Below are positions 17,814 to 26,119 of a stretch of DNA of 34,035 bases, piece after piece. How positions within the stretch are numbered: position 1 is the first letter of the stretch; the number at the start of each line of letters is the position of its first letter. Origin of the DNA: Streptomyces reniochalinae. Its GTDB lineage: Bacteria > Actinomycetota > Actinomycetes > Streptomycetales > Streptomycetaceae. Under the pieces are notes generated by a model, which was not told the DNA's origin, made no database searches, and saw only the letters and a list, made by a program, of their open reading frames with translations. The stretch spans positions 1 through 34,035 of the forward strand of contig NZ_QOIM01000058.1 in the NCBI RefSeq assembly GCF_003323735.1, in the 5' to 3' direction. The position numbers were made by a program, and so were the translations under genes.

Positions 17814-18015
17814 GGGAAGCCTCCCTGGAATCTCGGAGTGCAGCGACGCGGGATGCGTCCGCTGCACATCCAGAGCACCGCGCCCACGGGAGCACCGGTA
17901 GCTCACCCGCCAAGGCCTGCAAGGACTGCGCATCTCGTGCAAAAGCGCACCCCGCGGGTGCCGCCGCTCCTTCGATGAAGCCTCCGGTGCCGCCCGCCCC
18001 TGGGGGTTTCTGCTG

Positions 18016-19365
18016 ATGCGATCGGTCACCAACGCCCACCTCGCTCCCACACCTGCCGAGCACGTGAAGCCGGGTGAACTGGTGCGCCGGATACGGCAGA
18101 AACAGGGCTTCTCCCTGGAGAAGCTGGGGCAGCAGACGGGCTTCTCCGCCGCGCAGGTCTCCCGCCTCGAACGCGGCAAATCACCGATGACCGTCGAGGC
18201 ACTGCGCACCTTCGCCCGCGCTCTCGACACCCCACCCAAGGCGCTCGGGCTCCTCCTCGAACCCGACCCATCTGATCGACACGGCGGGCCGTCCGGCCCC
18301 TACCCCCGCGTTACCGCCCTACCCTGGCGGGAAGGGAGGACGACGTGAGACGACGGCAGTTCCTGGCAGCCACAGCCGCCGCAGCCGTCGGCGCACCGCT
18401 GACGGCAGCCCCGCACAAGCGACGGAGGCCCAGCTGAGCGAACTCCTCGTGGCCGCCTGCGGGACGTCATGCTCGGACTCGGCACCCTCGCGGGCGACCA
18501 AGAGCCGCAGCAGCTGCTCGCCGCCCTCGCCGCTGCCCACCGCGACTTCTCCAGCGGCAGCTACGCAGCTCTCGCCCAGAGACCGCCGCGCCTCATCAAC
18601 ACTACAACACACGACATCCAGCACCAGCCACTCCCTGCTGGGCCGCAGCTACCTTCTCGCCACTCGCATCCTGATCAAACTGGACGAACAGCAACTGGGA
18701 TGGATGGCTGCCGACCGGGTCCGCCAGTTCGCCGAGGCCGCAGGAGAACCCGTCGTCATCGCCGAATCGGCGCGCCAGCTCGCGGTCCTCGCCCGCCAGG
18801 CAGGCTGGCACGACCAAGCGCTCACCCTCGCCCTCAACGCCGCGCAAGCCCCGGAACTACGCGAGGCCGGCACGCCCGGTACTGCGCTGCGGGGTCTGCT
18901 GGTCCAGTCCGCCGCCTACACCGCCGCCTGGCAGGGCGACGCCACCGGCTTGCGCGAGCTGACGGCGAAGGCCGCCGCCATCGCATCGGGTCTGGGCGGT
19001 ACACACGCGGAAGACCACGGCGGATTCAACACCGCCACCGTGCAGCTTCACCTCGTCTCCGCCGAGAACAGCGCAGGTGACCCGGCCCGCGCGTTGGCCA
19101 CGGCGCACGCCATCGACCCCGCAGCCCTGCCCAGCGCGGAGCGACGCGCCCGCCTCTACACCGACATGGCCCACGCCCACCACAAGTGGGGGCACCGAGA
19201 CGCATGCATCACCAGCCTCCTGGTCGCCGATCGCTGCGCCCCGCAAGAGACACACGCACGGCCAGCCGTCCGAGCGCTCGTCTCCGGCCCTCCGGCCGCA
19301 CCACGCCCGACCTCCGCGGCCTCGCTACCCGCATAGGAGCCCTCTGCCCTGAACAGAGTTCCTGA
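18016..19365 (+). pseudogene. XRE-family regulator with TPR-like sensor domain, frameshifted
   Basis: Opens intact from ATG 18016: an HTH of about 60 residues (GELVRRIRQKQGFSLEKLGQ then QTGFSAAQVSRLERGKSPMT) through ALDTPPKALGLLLEP to a TGA at 18346-18348. The GTG at 18345 continues RRRQFLAATAAAAVGAPLTA. Further conserved pieces follow in shifting frames: AQATEAQLSELLVA; RDVMLGLGTLAGDQEPQQLL then AAHRDFSSGSYAALAQR; SHSLLGRSYLLATRILIKLD through TEL-free helical repeats to CAPQETHARPAVRALVSG; RTTPDLRGLATRIGALCPEQ with TGA 19363-19365. Together they form the usual ~430-residue Streptomyces regulator (XRE head, alpha-helical repeat body). About five frame changes are needed. As sequenced, only the 110-residue HTH piece would be made. 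Confidence 0.65.
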
Positions 19366-19374
19366 CTCAGAAGA

Positions 19375-19500
19375 CTAGGGCGTGTATCGAAAGGGGACGT
19401 TACGCCGGTGGAGGAAGCTGGCGAGCAACGCCAGTTGGTCCACCGCCTCGGCGGTCTTGCCGAAGGGGTTGGTGCTGCGGGTGGCGATGCGCTCGCGGCC
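19375..19500 (-). mobile_element. Insertion-sequence transposase C-terminal remnant
   Basis: The minus frame reads RIATRSTNPFGKTAEAVDQL then ALLASFLHRRNVPFRYTP to a stop at 19375-19377. The bases just outside (AGGGCGTGTATCGAAAGGGG) resemble an insertion-sequence terminal repeat and start almost at the stop codon, as usual for IS ends. The upstream part of the transposase is not recognisable and no second terminal repeat was found. Family uncertain. Confidence 0.35.
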
Positions 19501-19847
19501 GGCTACTGGCAGGCGTCTATGCCATCCTGGAACTGCGAACCACCTCGATCGGGTACTCCACGGCCCCACCTCTCTCCTCCCGCCCCGTCCGCTCGTGCGC
19601 GATGTGCACGTGTCTGGAGCGGACCGAGACCCCCGCTTCCGGAGTCGGCCGATCGGTGTGCCTGGCGGCGAAGTTAATTCATTGTGCTGTGCATGCACCC
19701 CTGGCAAGGTCGCTCGGGGGCGGCGTGACGTGCACCGGTCGTCATACACGATCAGCCGCCTGTGGCGGCCCGGTGGTGGCTTCCTCCTCTCCGGTCGTTC
19801 CGCCAGTGTGTCGTCGGCCGGTGCTCTCGCACTCGAAAGGTGCCTGA

Positions 19848-20834
19848 ATGAACTTGCTGAGCGGTGCCGCTCCTCGTCTCTCCGCCGTGCCGGGGCCGGG
19901 CACGGAGCTTGATCAAGTCCTGGCTCTCACCTCGATGGAGCCCGTGTTGCGGTTGCCTGCCGACGTGTTCCGGGAGGAGGCCGCCCAGCGGATGTACCGC
20001 CCGGAGTGGACCTGGGCCGCCTGGGGGCCGGACGGTCGGGTACTGGCCCGGGCCCTGTGGTGGGGGCAGAGCGACAGCGCGCACCCGATCGCGCTCGACT
20101 GTCTCGCCGTCGCAGACGAGGTGCCCGCCACCGAGCGGGTCGCTCTTGCCGCCGCGCTCCTCGACGCGGGGCACCAGTCGTTCCGTGAAGCGGGGGCCGA
20201 AGCCCCGCCGCTGTACAACCTCATGAAGCTGCCCGGCTCGTGGCGGGACGACCCTGAGCACGTCGCCGCCGTGGCCTGGCGCCAGGAGGCCACCCGTCGC
20301 GCGGGCCTGACTGTCGAGGTTGAGCGGCTGCAGTTCGAGTGGACGCCCGAGGTACCGTTGCCCGCCGAGCCCGAGCGGCTGGTCTTCTCCCCGGAACCGG
20401 ACGACGAGGTGTTCCTGCAGGCGTTGCTGCGGGTCGCCGAGGGTACGCTCGACGCCCACACCGTGGAGAGCGAGGCGGCCAACGGGCCGGAGGCCACGGC
20501 CCGCGCAAGCCTGCAGTTCTACCTCGACCGCCCCGGCAAGCGGGACTGGTGGCGCCTCGCGCACACTCGCGACGGCGCCCTGGTCGGCCTTGCGATACCG
20601 TCGGCCACGCCGTACAGCCGCAACGTCGGCTATCTCGGCGTCGTCCCCCAACTACGTGGCCGCGGCTACGTGTCAGAGATCCTGGCCGCCATTACCCGCT
20701 TCCAGGCCGAAGACGGTGCGGACCGTATCACTGCCACAACCGACCTCGGCAACCGTCCGATGGCGGCGGCCTTCACCCGCGCCGGGTACCGCACCACGGA
20801 AGTCCGCCTCATCTTCTCCGAACCGCTGGACTAG
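19848..20834 (+). CDS. GNAT-family N-acetyltransferase
   Basis: 328 residues, about twice a single GNAT domain. The C-terminal half holds the acetyl-CoA motif A: NVGYLGVVPQLRGRGYVSEI (Q-L-R-G-R-G), followed by TATTDLGNRPMAAAFTRAGY, the usual motif B. The N-terminal half (about residues 1-165) looks like a degenerate second GNAT fold lacking the pyrophosphate loop. Substrate unknown. GAAAGGTG lies 5 bases before ATG 19848. The gene is intact, on its own, between IS debris on both sides, so it may have been carried in. Confidence 0.8.
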   Translation: MNLLSGAAPRLSAVPGPGTELDQVLALTSMEPVLRLPADVFREEAAQRMYRPEWTWAAWGPDGRVLARALWWGQSDSAHPIALDCLAVADEVPATERVALAAALLDAGHQSFREAGAEAPPLYNLMKLPGSWRDDPEHVAAVAWRQEATRRAGLTVEVERLQFEWTPEVPLPAEPERLVFSPEPDDEVFLQALLRVAEGTLDAHTVESEAANGPEATARASLQFYLDRPGKRDWWRLAHTRDGALVGLAIPSATPYSRNVGYLGVVPQLRGRGYVSEILAAITRFQAEDGADRITATTDLGNRPMAAAFTRAGYRTTEVRLIFSEPLD

Positions 20835-20883
20835 GGTCTCGGATCTCCTGACTCGGGCGGGGCGTCGGGTCCAGCGTGGATGT

Positions 20884-21126
20884 ATGAGCCGTGGAGATCT
20901 GATGAACGGGGAGTGGGACCGACTGGAGTCGTTCCTGCTGCGAGGTGAACTTGGGCGGCCTTCCGGCTTCACCCACGAGGTGGTGTTCCGGCGGGGCCCC
21001 GACTGCCGGGAGCACAACATCGTGCGCGAAGACGACTTCGTCTGCGTCTTTTGCGGCAGCGATTCGCCGGAGACGTGGAACGTAGATCCCGCCGTAGCGC
21101 CGCCGGGGGTCACAGCCACTCGTTGA
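20884..21126 (+). pseudogene. Chimeric ORF: IS5-type transposase head joined to a foreign gene tail
   Basis: From ATG 20884 the first ~27 residues read MSRGDLMNGEWDRLESFLLR, the opening of IS5-family transposases (compare MGRGDLTDEQWAVLEPLLPK of the element at 21984). From about residue 29 the product changes to THEVVFRRGPDCREHNIVRE then DDFVCVFCGSDSPETWN, resembling the C-terminal end of an unrelated actinomycete protein. The seam near 20965 probably marks a deletion. The stop lies inside the terminal bases of the IS5-type element on the other strand. Confidence 0.45.
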
Positions 21127-21984
21127 TGGCAGCGACGAGGACAGTCGCTTCGTATCGGACTGCGAGCTTGTCGTAACGGCTTGCGACGGCGCGCTGCCTC
21201 TTGAGTCGGTTGATCCCGCACTCGACCGCGTGACGTTCGCGGTAGTCGACCGGTTCGAAGCGCGGCGGCCGGCCGCCGCGAGAGCCGAGCTTCTGGCGGT
21301 TGCGGGCCTGGTCGGCCTTGTCCGGGATGGTGCGGCGGATTCCACGGCGGCGCAGGTAGGCGCGGTTTTTGCGGGAGGCGTACGCCGTCTCGGCCCGCAC
21401 GCGATCGGGGTGGACGCGTGGTCGGCCCGGCCCGAGGCGGGGCACGCGGACCTGCTCCAGCATGGGTTCGAACTGCGGCGAGTCCCCGCGCTGTCCTGCC
21501 GTGATCACGATCGGCATGGGCTTCTGGCGCTGCTCAACCGCGAGGTGCAGCTTGGTGGTGGACCCGCCGCGCGAGCGTCCCAGCCCATGATCAGGGAGCT
21601 CGGTGAAGATGCCACCCGGCGGTTCTTTCTGCCGATCACCCTGCTTGCGGGCCCGGCCGTGTGCTGGTGGGTACGGCAGACCGTGGAGTCAACATTCAGG
21701 TTCCACATGATCGCCCCCTTCGCCTCCGCCAGGGCCTGGAGTCGGCTGAGGATCCGGTGTCAGGTACCGTTCCGCTGCCATCGGGGGAACAGGTCGTAGA
21801 CCCGTCCCCACGGCCCGTACTCGACGGGGACGTCCCGCCACGGCACACCGGTCCGGACCCGGAACCGTATGCCGTCGATCAACTGCCGCCGAGGCCGGAC
21901 AGGCGGCCGACCCGCCTTCGTGCCCTTCGGCAGCAGCGGCTCCAGCACCGCCCACTGCTCGTCCGTGAGATCTCCCCGACCCAT
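21110..21984 (-). mobile_element. IS5-family insertion sequence, transposase with nonsense codon and frame change
   Basis: DDE transposase in pieces: MGRGDLTDEQWAVLEPLLPK through TGVPWRDVPVEYGPWGRVYD to RWQRNGT with a stop at 21760-21762; same frame HRILSRLQALAEAKGAIMWN then LNVDSTVCRTHQHTAG; then in the next frame ARKQGDRQKEPPGGIFTELP, GLGRSRGGSTTKLHLAVEQR, PIVITAGQRGDSPQFEPMLE and YRERHAVECGINRLKRQRAV to INEWL, stop 21110-21112. The stop codon TGA replaces a tryptophan TGG expected in GTWHRIL. The frame change in the middle may be the programmed shift found in many IS5-type elements, but the nonsense codon makes this copy inactive. Exact terminal repeats were not resolved. Confidence 0.8.
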
Positions 21985-22173
21985 GAACCGTGATCATTCA
22001 CAGCACAAGATTCACTTTCGACACACGGGCTAACGGCCCAGCGCACGCCCCGTGAACGCAGCCCCCGGCTCTGGCTGAAACCCGCGCAGGGCACGCTGCG
22101 GTGTGCCGGGTCATCGAGAGACCTCGACAACGCCCGCCTGACCACGACCACGACCAGGAAGGTGTGCTCCCTC

Positions 22174-22461
22174 ATGACCGACCCCGGATCTCCCGATCGT
22201 GACTTCTCCGCCCTCGGGCAGGAAGCAGACCCCCGCGCGCGGGCCCGCTTGGCCATCCAGCAGGTCATCTCCTGGTACGGCCGGGAGCTGATGCAGCAAC
22301 GACGCTCCGAAACTCCCGATCCCGACCGGACCGCGGCACTGCAGAAGGGCCTGGAGCGCGCGCAGGAAGATCAGCGGGGGCTCCCGCAAGCTGAGGCGGA
22401 CGAGGTGCAGCGTCTCACCGACACCTACGTCGCCCTCTACCGGCAGTTGACCGAGTCGTAG
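22174..22461 (+). CDS. Small helical hypothetical protein, 95 residues
   Basis: MTDPGSPDRDFSALGQEADP then RARARLAIQQVISWYGRELM and ADEVQRLTDTYVALYRQL. Entirely helical and charged, with an aromatic spaced end; no domain recognised. ATG 22174 has AGGAAGG 11 bases upstream; GTG 22162 in the same frame is an alternative start. It lies just before the second secretion-type locus, on the same strand as that locus but separated from it by a minus-strand gene. Confidence 0.5.
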   Translation: MTDPGSPDRDFSALGQEADPRARARLAIQQVISWYGRELMQQRRSETPDPDRTAALQKGLERAQEDQRGLPQAEADEVQRLTDTYVALYRQLTES

Positions 22462-22612
22462 ACATCCCGCGGGGGCTGCCAGGCGGCAAGAACGTCACAA
22501 CGTGGTGGGGCAGCGCCGGAGGGGGCTCCTCCAGCGATCCCTGCCGCGTGGTGGCGGGCCGGTATTGCGAAAAGCCGCCGCGCAGTGACCGTCTGGCGCC
22601 CACTGCGGTGTT

Positions 22613-23002
22613 TCATCTGTCGCGGGTCTGCCGTGGTTCTGCGGCCGAGCGGCTCCGGTTGCGCCGCCGTCGGATGTGTAGGGCGCCGACGAGTGCGCTG
22701 GTGCCGGCGCCCCAGGCCAGGAGCTGCCCGGTCGAGTTCCAGCGGGCCTTCCGAGCGTACTCGCACACGGGTGTGATGGAGGAGCGCCCGGCGGCGTTCT
22801 TGAGCGTGCGGGGGGAGAGGAGGGATCCGCATTTCTCCCGCACCGTCGCGGTCGGGTCGGTGGGATCCTCTCTCGCCTCGAACGGCAGCAGCACCAGGGC
22901 GATCGAGGCGAGGAGCAGCAGCGCCGGAATGGAGAAAAGCACGGAGTTCACCGTCAGCCTCTTCCACCGCTGCGATATCGGTCTTGCTCCGGCTTTCGTC
23001 AT
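22613..23002 (-). CDS. Two-pass membrane protein beside second secretion locus
   Basis: 129 residues from ATG 23000-23002 (GGGAGGAA about 9 bases upstream); a longer in-frame start lacks a ribosome site. Two hydrophobic segments, SVLFSIPALLLLASIALVLL and LLAWGAGTSALVGALHI, flank a ~50-residue loop with two cysteines (EKCGSL, PVCEYA) that could pair outside the cell. The basic C-terminus (RRRRNRSRS) favours a cytoplasmic end. Divergent from the WXG100-like gene at 23276, with 273 bases between. Position suggests a role with that locus, for example immunity or anchoring; this is inference. Confidence 0.6.
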   Translation of the reverse strand: MTKAGARPISQRWKRLTVNSVLFSIPALLLLASIALVLLPFEAREDPTDPTATVREKCGSLLSPRTLKNAAGRSSITPVCEYARKARWNSTGQLLAWGAGTSALVGALHIRRRRNRSRSAAEPRQTRDR

Positions 23003-23275
23003 CGCCTCTGTTCCTCCCTGCCGAGTGCACGACAACTCCGGCCGCGGCTCGACCCTGCACGGTCGCCCGGCACTATGGCACGCCCTGACCATGACAGGCC
23101 TCCACTTCAGCGCACAGTCGCCTTCTCTGTGCTCTCATCCTGTCCGGTCCCAAGAGGGCGCATGGTGCCGTCCTCCCAGCAGGCTCACGCCTACGCTGCG
23201 CTCAAGGGAACGCGACCAAGTACGGGGACATCATGACCACGTCACGGAGTGTCACGGAGCGTGTGGGGGTTCGCG

Positions 23276-23794
23276 GTGGACTCGTTCAAGGCGGAGTGGG
23301 GCGCACTTGTCTCGCAGGCGCAGGCGGGGCAGCACACACGGATGCAGCTCAATTCCGCGGCTCCGGCGGGCGGCGGAGACACCGGGCCCGGGGGAGCCGA
23401 CCGCCTGGCCTCAGACCCCGCGGCGAAGAAGGCCTCGGCGAAATACGTCGATGAGGAACTGCTCCCACATCTGCGCAGCGCAGGCGCCATGGCCGGGCAA
23501 CCGTCCGAGGACCCGGCGCCGGGGATGCTGGGCAGCGAGCGGGCCCAGCCCGGCGGCACGATGCAGGACTGGCAGGCATGGCAGGGCGTCGAGCACGTGC
23601 TGCGCCAATGGGGCAAACAGGTCCGCAACCTCGAACAGCGCCTCCAAGGCGAGCGGGACGCACTGCGCGGAGTGCGCGTGCTCTTCCAGTCGCGAGACGG
23701 CCTCGTGCACGATTCACTCCTCGCCGGCTCGGACCCCTCCTACCTGCCGACCCTGCCCGGCAACGAGCCCACCGGCATGCGGCCGGCCGGATAG
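23276..23794 (+). CDS. WXG100/Esx-like small protein, second locus
   Basis: 172 residues from GTG 23276: VDSFKAEWGALVSQAQAGQH, then a glycine/alanine-rich stretch, KKASAKYVDEELLPHLRSAG, and VLRQWGKQVRNLEQRLQGER then DALRGVRVLFQSR. The opening matches MSFEAEWAQHKAAA of the protein at 16641, which favours this start over GTG 23249. An alpha-helical, leaderless protein immediately before an effector gene (19 bases), the usual place of a type VII secretion partner. No EssC/EccC ATPase or other secretion machinery gene lies in the window, so the apparatus would have to be elsewhere. Intact, unlike the first-locus copy. Confidence 0.65.
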   Translation: MDSFKAEWGALVSQAQAGQHTRMQLNSAAPAGGGDTGPGGADRLASDPAAKKASAKYVDEELLPHLRSAGAMAGQPSEDPAPGMLGSERAQPGGTMQDWQAWQGVEHVLRQWGKQVRNLEQRLQGERDALRGVRVLFQSRDGLVHDSLLAGSDPSYLPTLPGNEPTGMRPAG

Positions 23795-23812
23795 GGCAGG
23801 TGGCCCCGGGCG

Positions 23813-25079
23813 ATGACACTCACCTTCCGCGACATCATGACCGCCGACGCCAGTGCACTGGATGATGCCGCAGCGGCCTTCCGGCGCATGGGCAAGCGTT
23901 TCGGCGAGCTGCACACCGACTACAACACCCGCGTGAGCGGCCAGGTGGCCCGCAGTTCCTGGGCGGGCGTGGCGAGAGTGAGCTACGACGAGGTCGCCCG
24001 CGTCTCCTCGGGCCAGTTCGGCGCTGCCAAGCACCAGGCACAGAACATCGCCACCTTGCTGACCAAGGCCTACGACGACCTGGCAGACAGAAAGCGGACC
24101 CTCGGCAGGCGGGTGAAGGCCGCGGAGGAGGACAAGATGAGTGTCGACGGGGACGGGAGAGTCACCCTCGACACCACCAAGCTCAACGAGGGTGAACGCG
24201 TAGCCAGAGGCCACGACCACACCTACGCCGAGGCCCTCGACGAACAGACTGCGAAGTGGCAATCCAGCATCGACGCGGCCCTCGAAGCCGTCAACGAGGC
24301 GGATGTCGCGATCAAAAGGGCTCTCATCGCTGCCGTCGAGCCACCCCAAGGGCCACGCGGCCGGAGCACACGCATGCAATCCCGACAAAGTCGAATACAC
24401 GCCCCCGGGAACCAGACAGGATCTGGACCGGATCCTGCGCGACTACCAGGTCGACCCCGACCCGGACGGCCTGGTCGAATACCCCCGCAACTGGATCTTG
24501 CACGCCGGCGCCGGGCTTCTGGGCATGAACGAGAGTGTCACGGCGCGGGAAGCGGACATGCTCGACGGGCTGGGCCTCGCAGGCCTGAAGGACTTCAAGG
24601 ACGTGCAGGGCAAGGCGTTCGACACCGCCGATGACCGGTTCGCGCCCGACATGCGAGGCGGCAAGCCGGACAGGAACGACAACCACAACGACGCCTTCCG
24701 CCATACCTACTGGAACGCGCTGATGACGAAGAAGTACGGCGCCCAGTGGACCGAGAAGTACGCCACCACCCATGAAACCAGGCCCGGCAACACACCCGAG
24801 CGTGAAGCCATGGACCTCTACAACAACGAGCTGGGCAGACGCATAGCCCAAGACCACCCCGATGCGAGCGAGAAGGAACTCGCCGACCTGGTGGAGAAAG
24901 CCGTACAGGACGGCGACACGGTCGTGGTCGACCATGGGGGAGGCCGTCTCGCCTTCAGCGACCAGATCAGCTCCTCCGAGACAGGCGAACCCAAGCTGCG
25001 GCCTCCCGAGAGACAGCAACCCAACAAGTCCAGCGACCTGGGTGGCGGCTCGGCGCTCGGGGACGACAGCGGAAGCTGA
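23813..25079 (+). pseudogene. WXG-type polymorphic toxin with C-terminal DUF6973-like domain, one frame break
   Basis: ATG 23813: MTLTFRDIMTADASALDDAA then FRRMGKRFGELHTDYNTRVS and SSWAGVA, clearly related to the N-terminus of the effector at 16001 (DYNT-x-V, W-x-G). The frame runs to NEADVAIKRALIAAVE near 24340 and the family-like continuation is one frame over: GHAAGAHACNPDKVEYTPPG then LDRILRDYQVDPDPDGLVEY. The C-terminal domain (about 24530-24960) has NDAFRHTYWNALMTKKYGAQ and AMDLYNNELGRRIAQDH: histidine and acidic residues in the DAFRH...HE...MDLYNN-x2-GR pattern of DUF6973 domains found at the ends of polymorphic toxins. If the break is real the toxin is dead; if an assembly indel, the product is a ~420-residue secreted toxin. 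Confidence 0.65.
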
Positions 25080-25087
25080 AAAAAGGA

Positions 25088-26010
25088 TCAAGCGGGCAGC
25101 GGCAGCGCGACCGCCTGAGCACCGCCGCGGCTGACAGCGCGCGGTGCCACACCGGAGGGCATCAGGGGACGTGCCGGCGCGGCGATCTCCTCCAGTTCGC
25201 GACGGTTGTTGGGGGAGCGCCAGCAGCACACGACGGTGACGCGCCGCGAAGCGGCGCGCTTCGTCCTCGGTGCAGGGGCGGTGGCGCTCAGCGGTGAAGG
25301 CTCAGGACGCGCGGCGCGGCCGCGGCGTGGTCTGACGCTCCAGGGTGCGCCCGTCGCGGGAGATGACCGGCAGCGCCCTCAACGCCGGGTGCGCCTCAAG
25401 GGCGGTCACGGTCTCGGCGGTGCCCTCGTCGCAGCGGTCACATGCCCCCACGGCGGTGGTGAACCGGGCGGGCAGTCCGTTCAGCAGCGCGGTGGTGTAG
25501 CGCTGGGCGGTGCCCTGGCGGCTGTCGGCGCGCCGGACCGCGGGGACTACCACCTCCACCCCGTGGCCCGCCGCATGGTCCTCCTCGATGCGTGCGCGTA
25601 GTCCCCTGGGGCGTCGGCCGCCTCGCAGACCTTGTGTCCGCGCTGCGCGCGTACGTGATCCTCTGCTGTCTTCTGCCGGGCCCGGTAGCCGGTGCGGACC
25701 GCCGCGCCGGCCTCGTGCGGGTCTTCCGGCAGGAGGGTGAGGTAGTCCGGGTGGGCGGCCTTGAAGGCGTGGCTGCTGGGGCGGGTGGCAGCCGGAAGCG
25801 AGTGCTGCACCAGGTCCGCGACCGCGGTCTTCCCGGCACCTGCGGGCCGCCACATACCCCACCAGTGGCCGCTCCTGCCGCGTGACCGGGCCCAGGCCAG
25901 CCAGGAGGAGAGTGTCGAAGACCCCCTTGCTGCTCCTCGTGCGAGAGGCGGTGGTAGTCGACACCCGGCGGCGTGGTCTTCGGCTGGACGACTGCCGGGA
26001 GGGCTCACGG
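25088..26010 (-). pseudogene. Zeta-toxin-family kinase, degraded
   Basis: P-loop part: PAGAGKTAVADLVQHSLPAA then FKAAHPDYLTLLPEDPHEAG and GYRARQKTAEDHVRAQRGHK (minus, about 25870-25600). Then in another frame DHAAGHGVEVVVPAVRRADS, RYTTALLNGLPARFTTA and LRALPVISRDGRTLERQ, stop TGA 25302-25304, then AFTAERHRPCTEDEARRFAA and, one frame over, RELEEIAAPARPLMP to TGA 25088-25090. This is the order of zeta toxins (kinases that phosphorylate UDP-N-acetyl sugars), with the arginine-rich RFTTA segment typical of Streptomyces members. The TGA at 25302 stands where the family has a tryptophan. Several frame changes plus this stop make it inactive. It points away from the Tap-like gene. Confidence 0.55.
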
Positions 26011-26088
26011 CCACGCGCACCAGTCCGCCCCGGGAACCGCACCGCCAACAGGCATCTCATACACGTACCTACACAGCATCTACCGAGA

Positions 26089-26094
26089 TAGAAT
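26089..26094 (+). promoter_or_regulatory. Possible -10 element of the tap-like operon
   Basis: TAGAAT fits the TANNNT -10 consensus, 26 bases before the GTG start, in the least GC-rich stretch (26055-26095) of the neighbourhood. No good -35 hexamer is visible. Tentative. Confidence 0.25.
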
Positions 26095-26119
26095 GGGGCA
26101 CCGGAAGGGGGAGGCTCGT

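Noticed and set aside
25973..26119. Longer N-terminus for the Tap-like protein
   Set aside because: The extension has no ribosome site and no family look; GTG 26120 has GGGGGAGG at good spacing and starts directly with the Phd-like strand.
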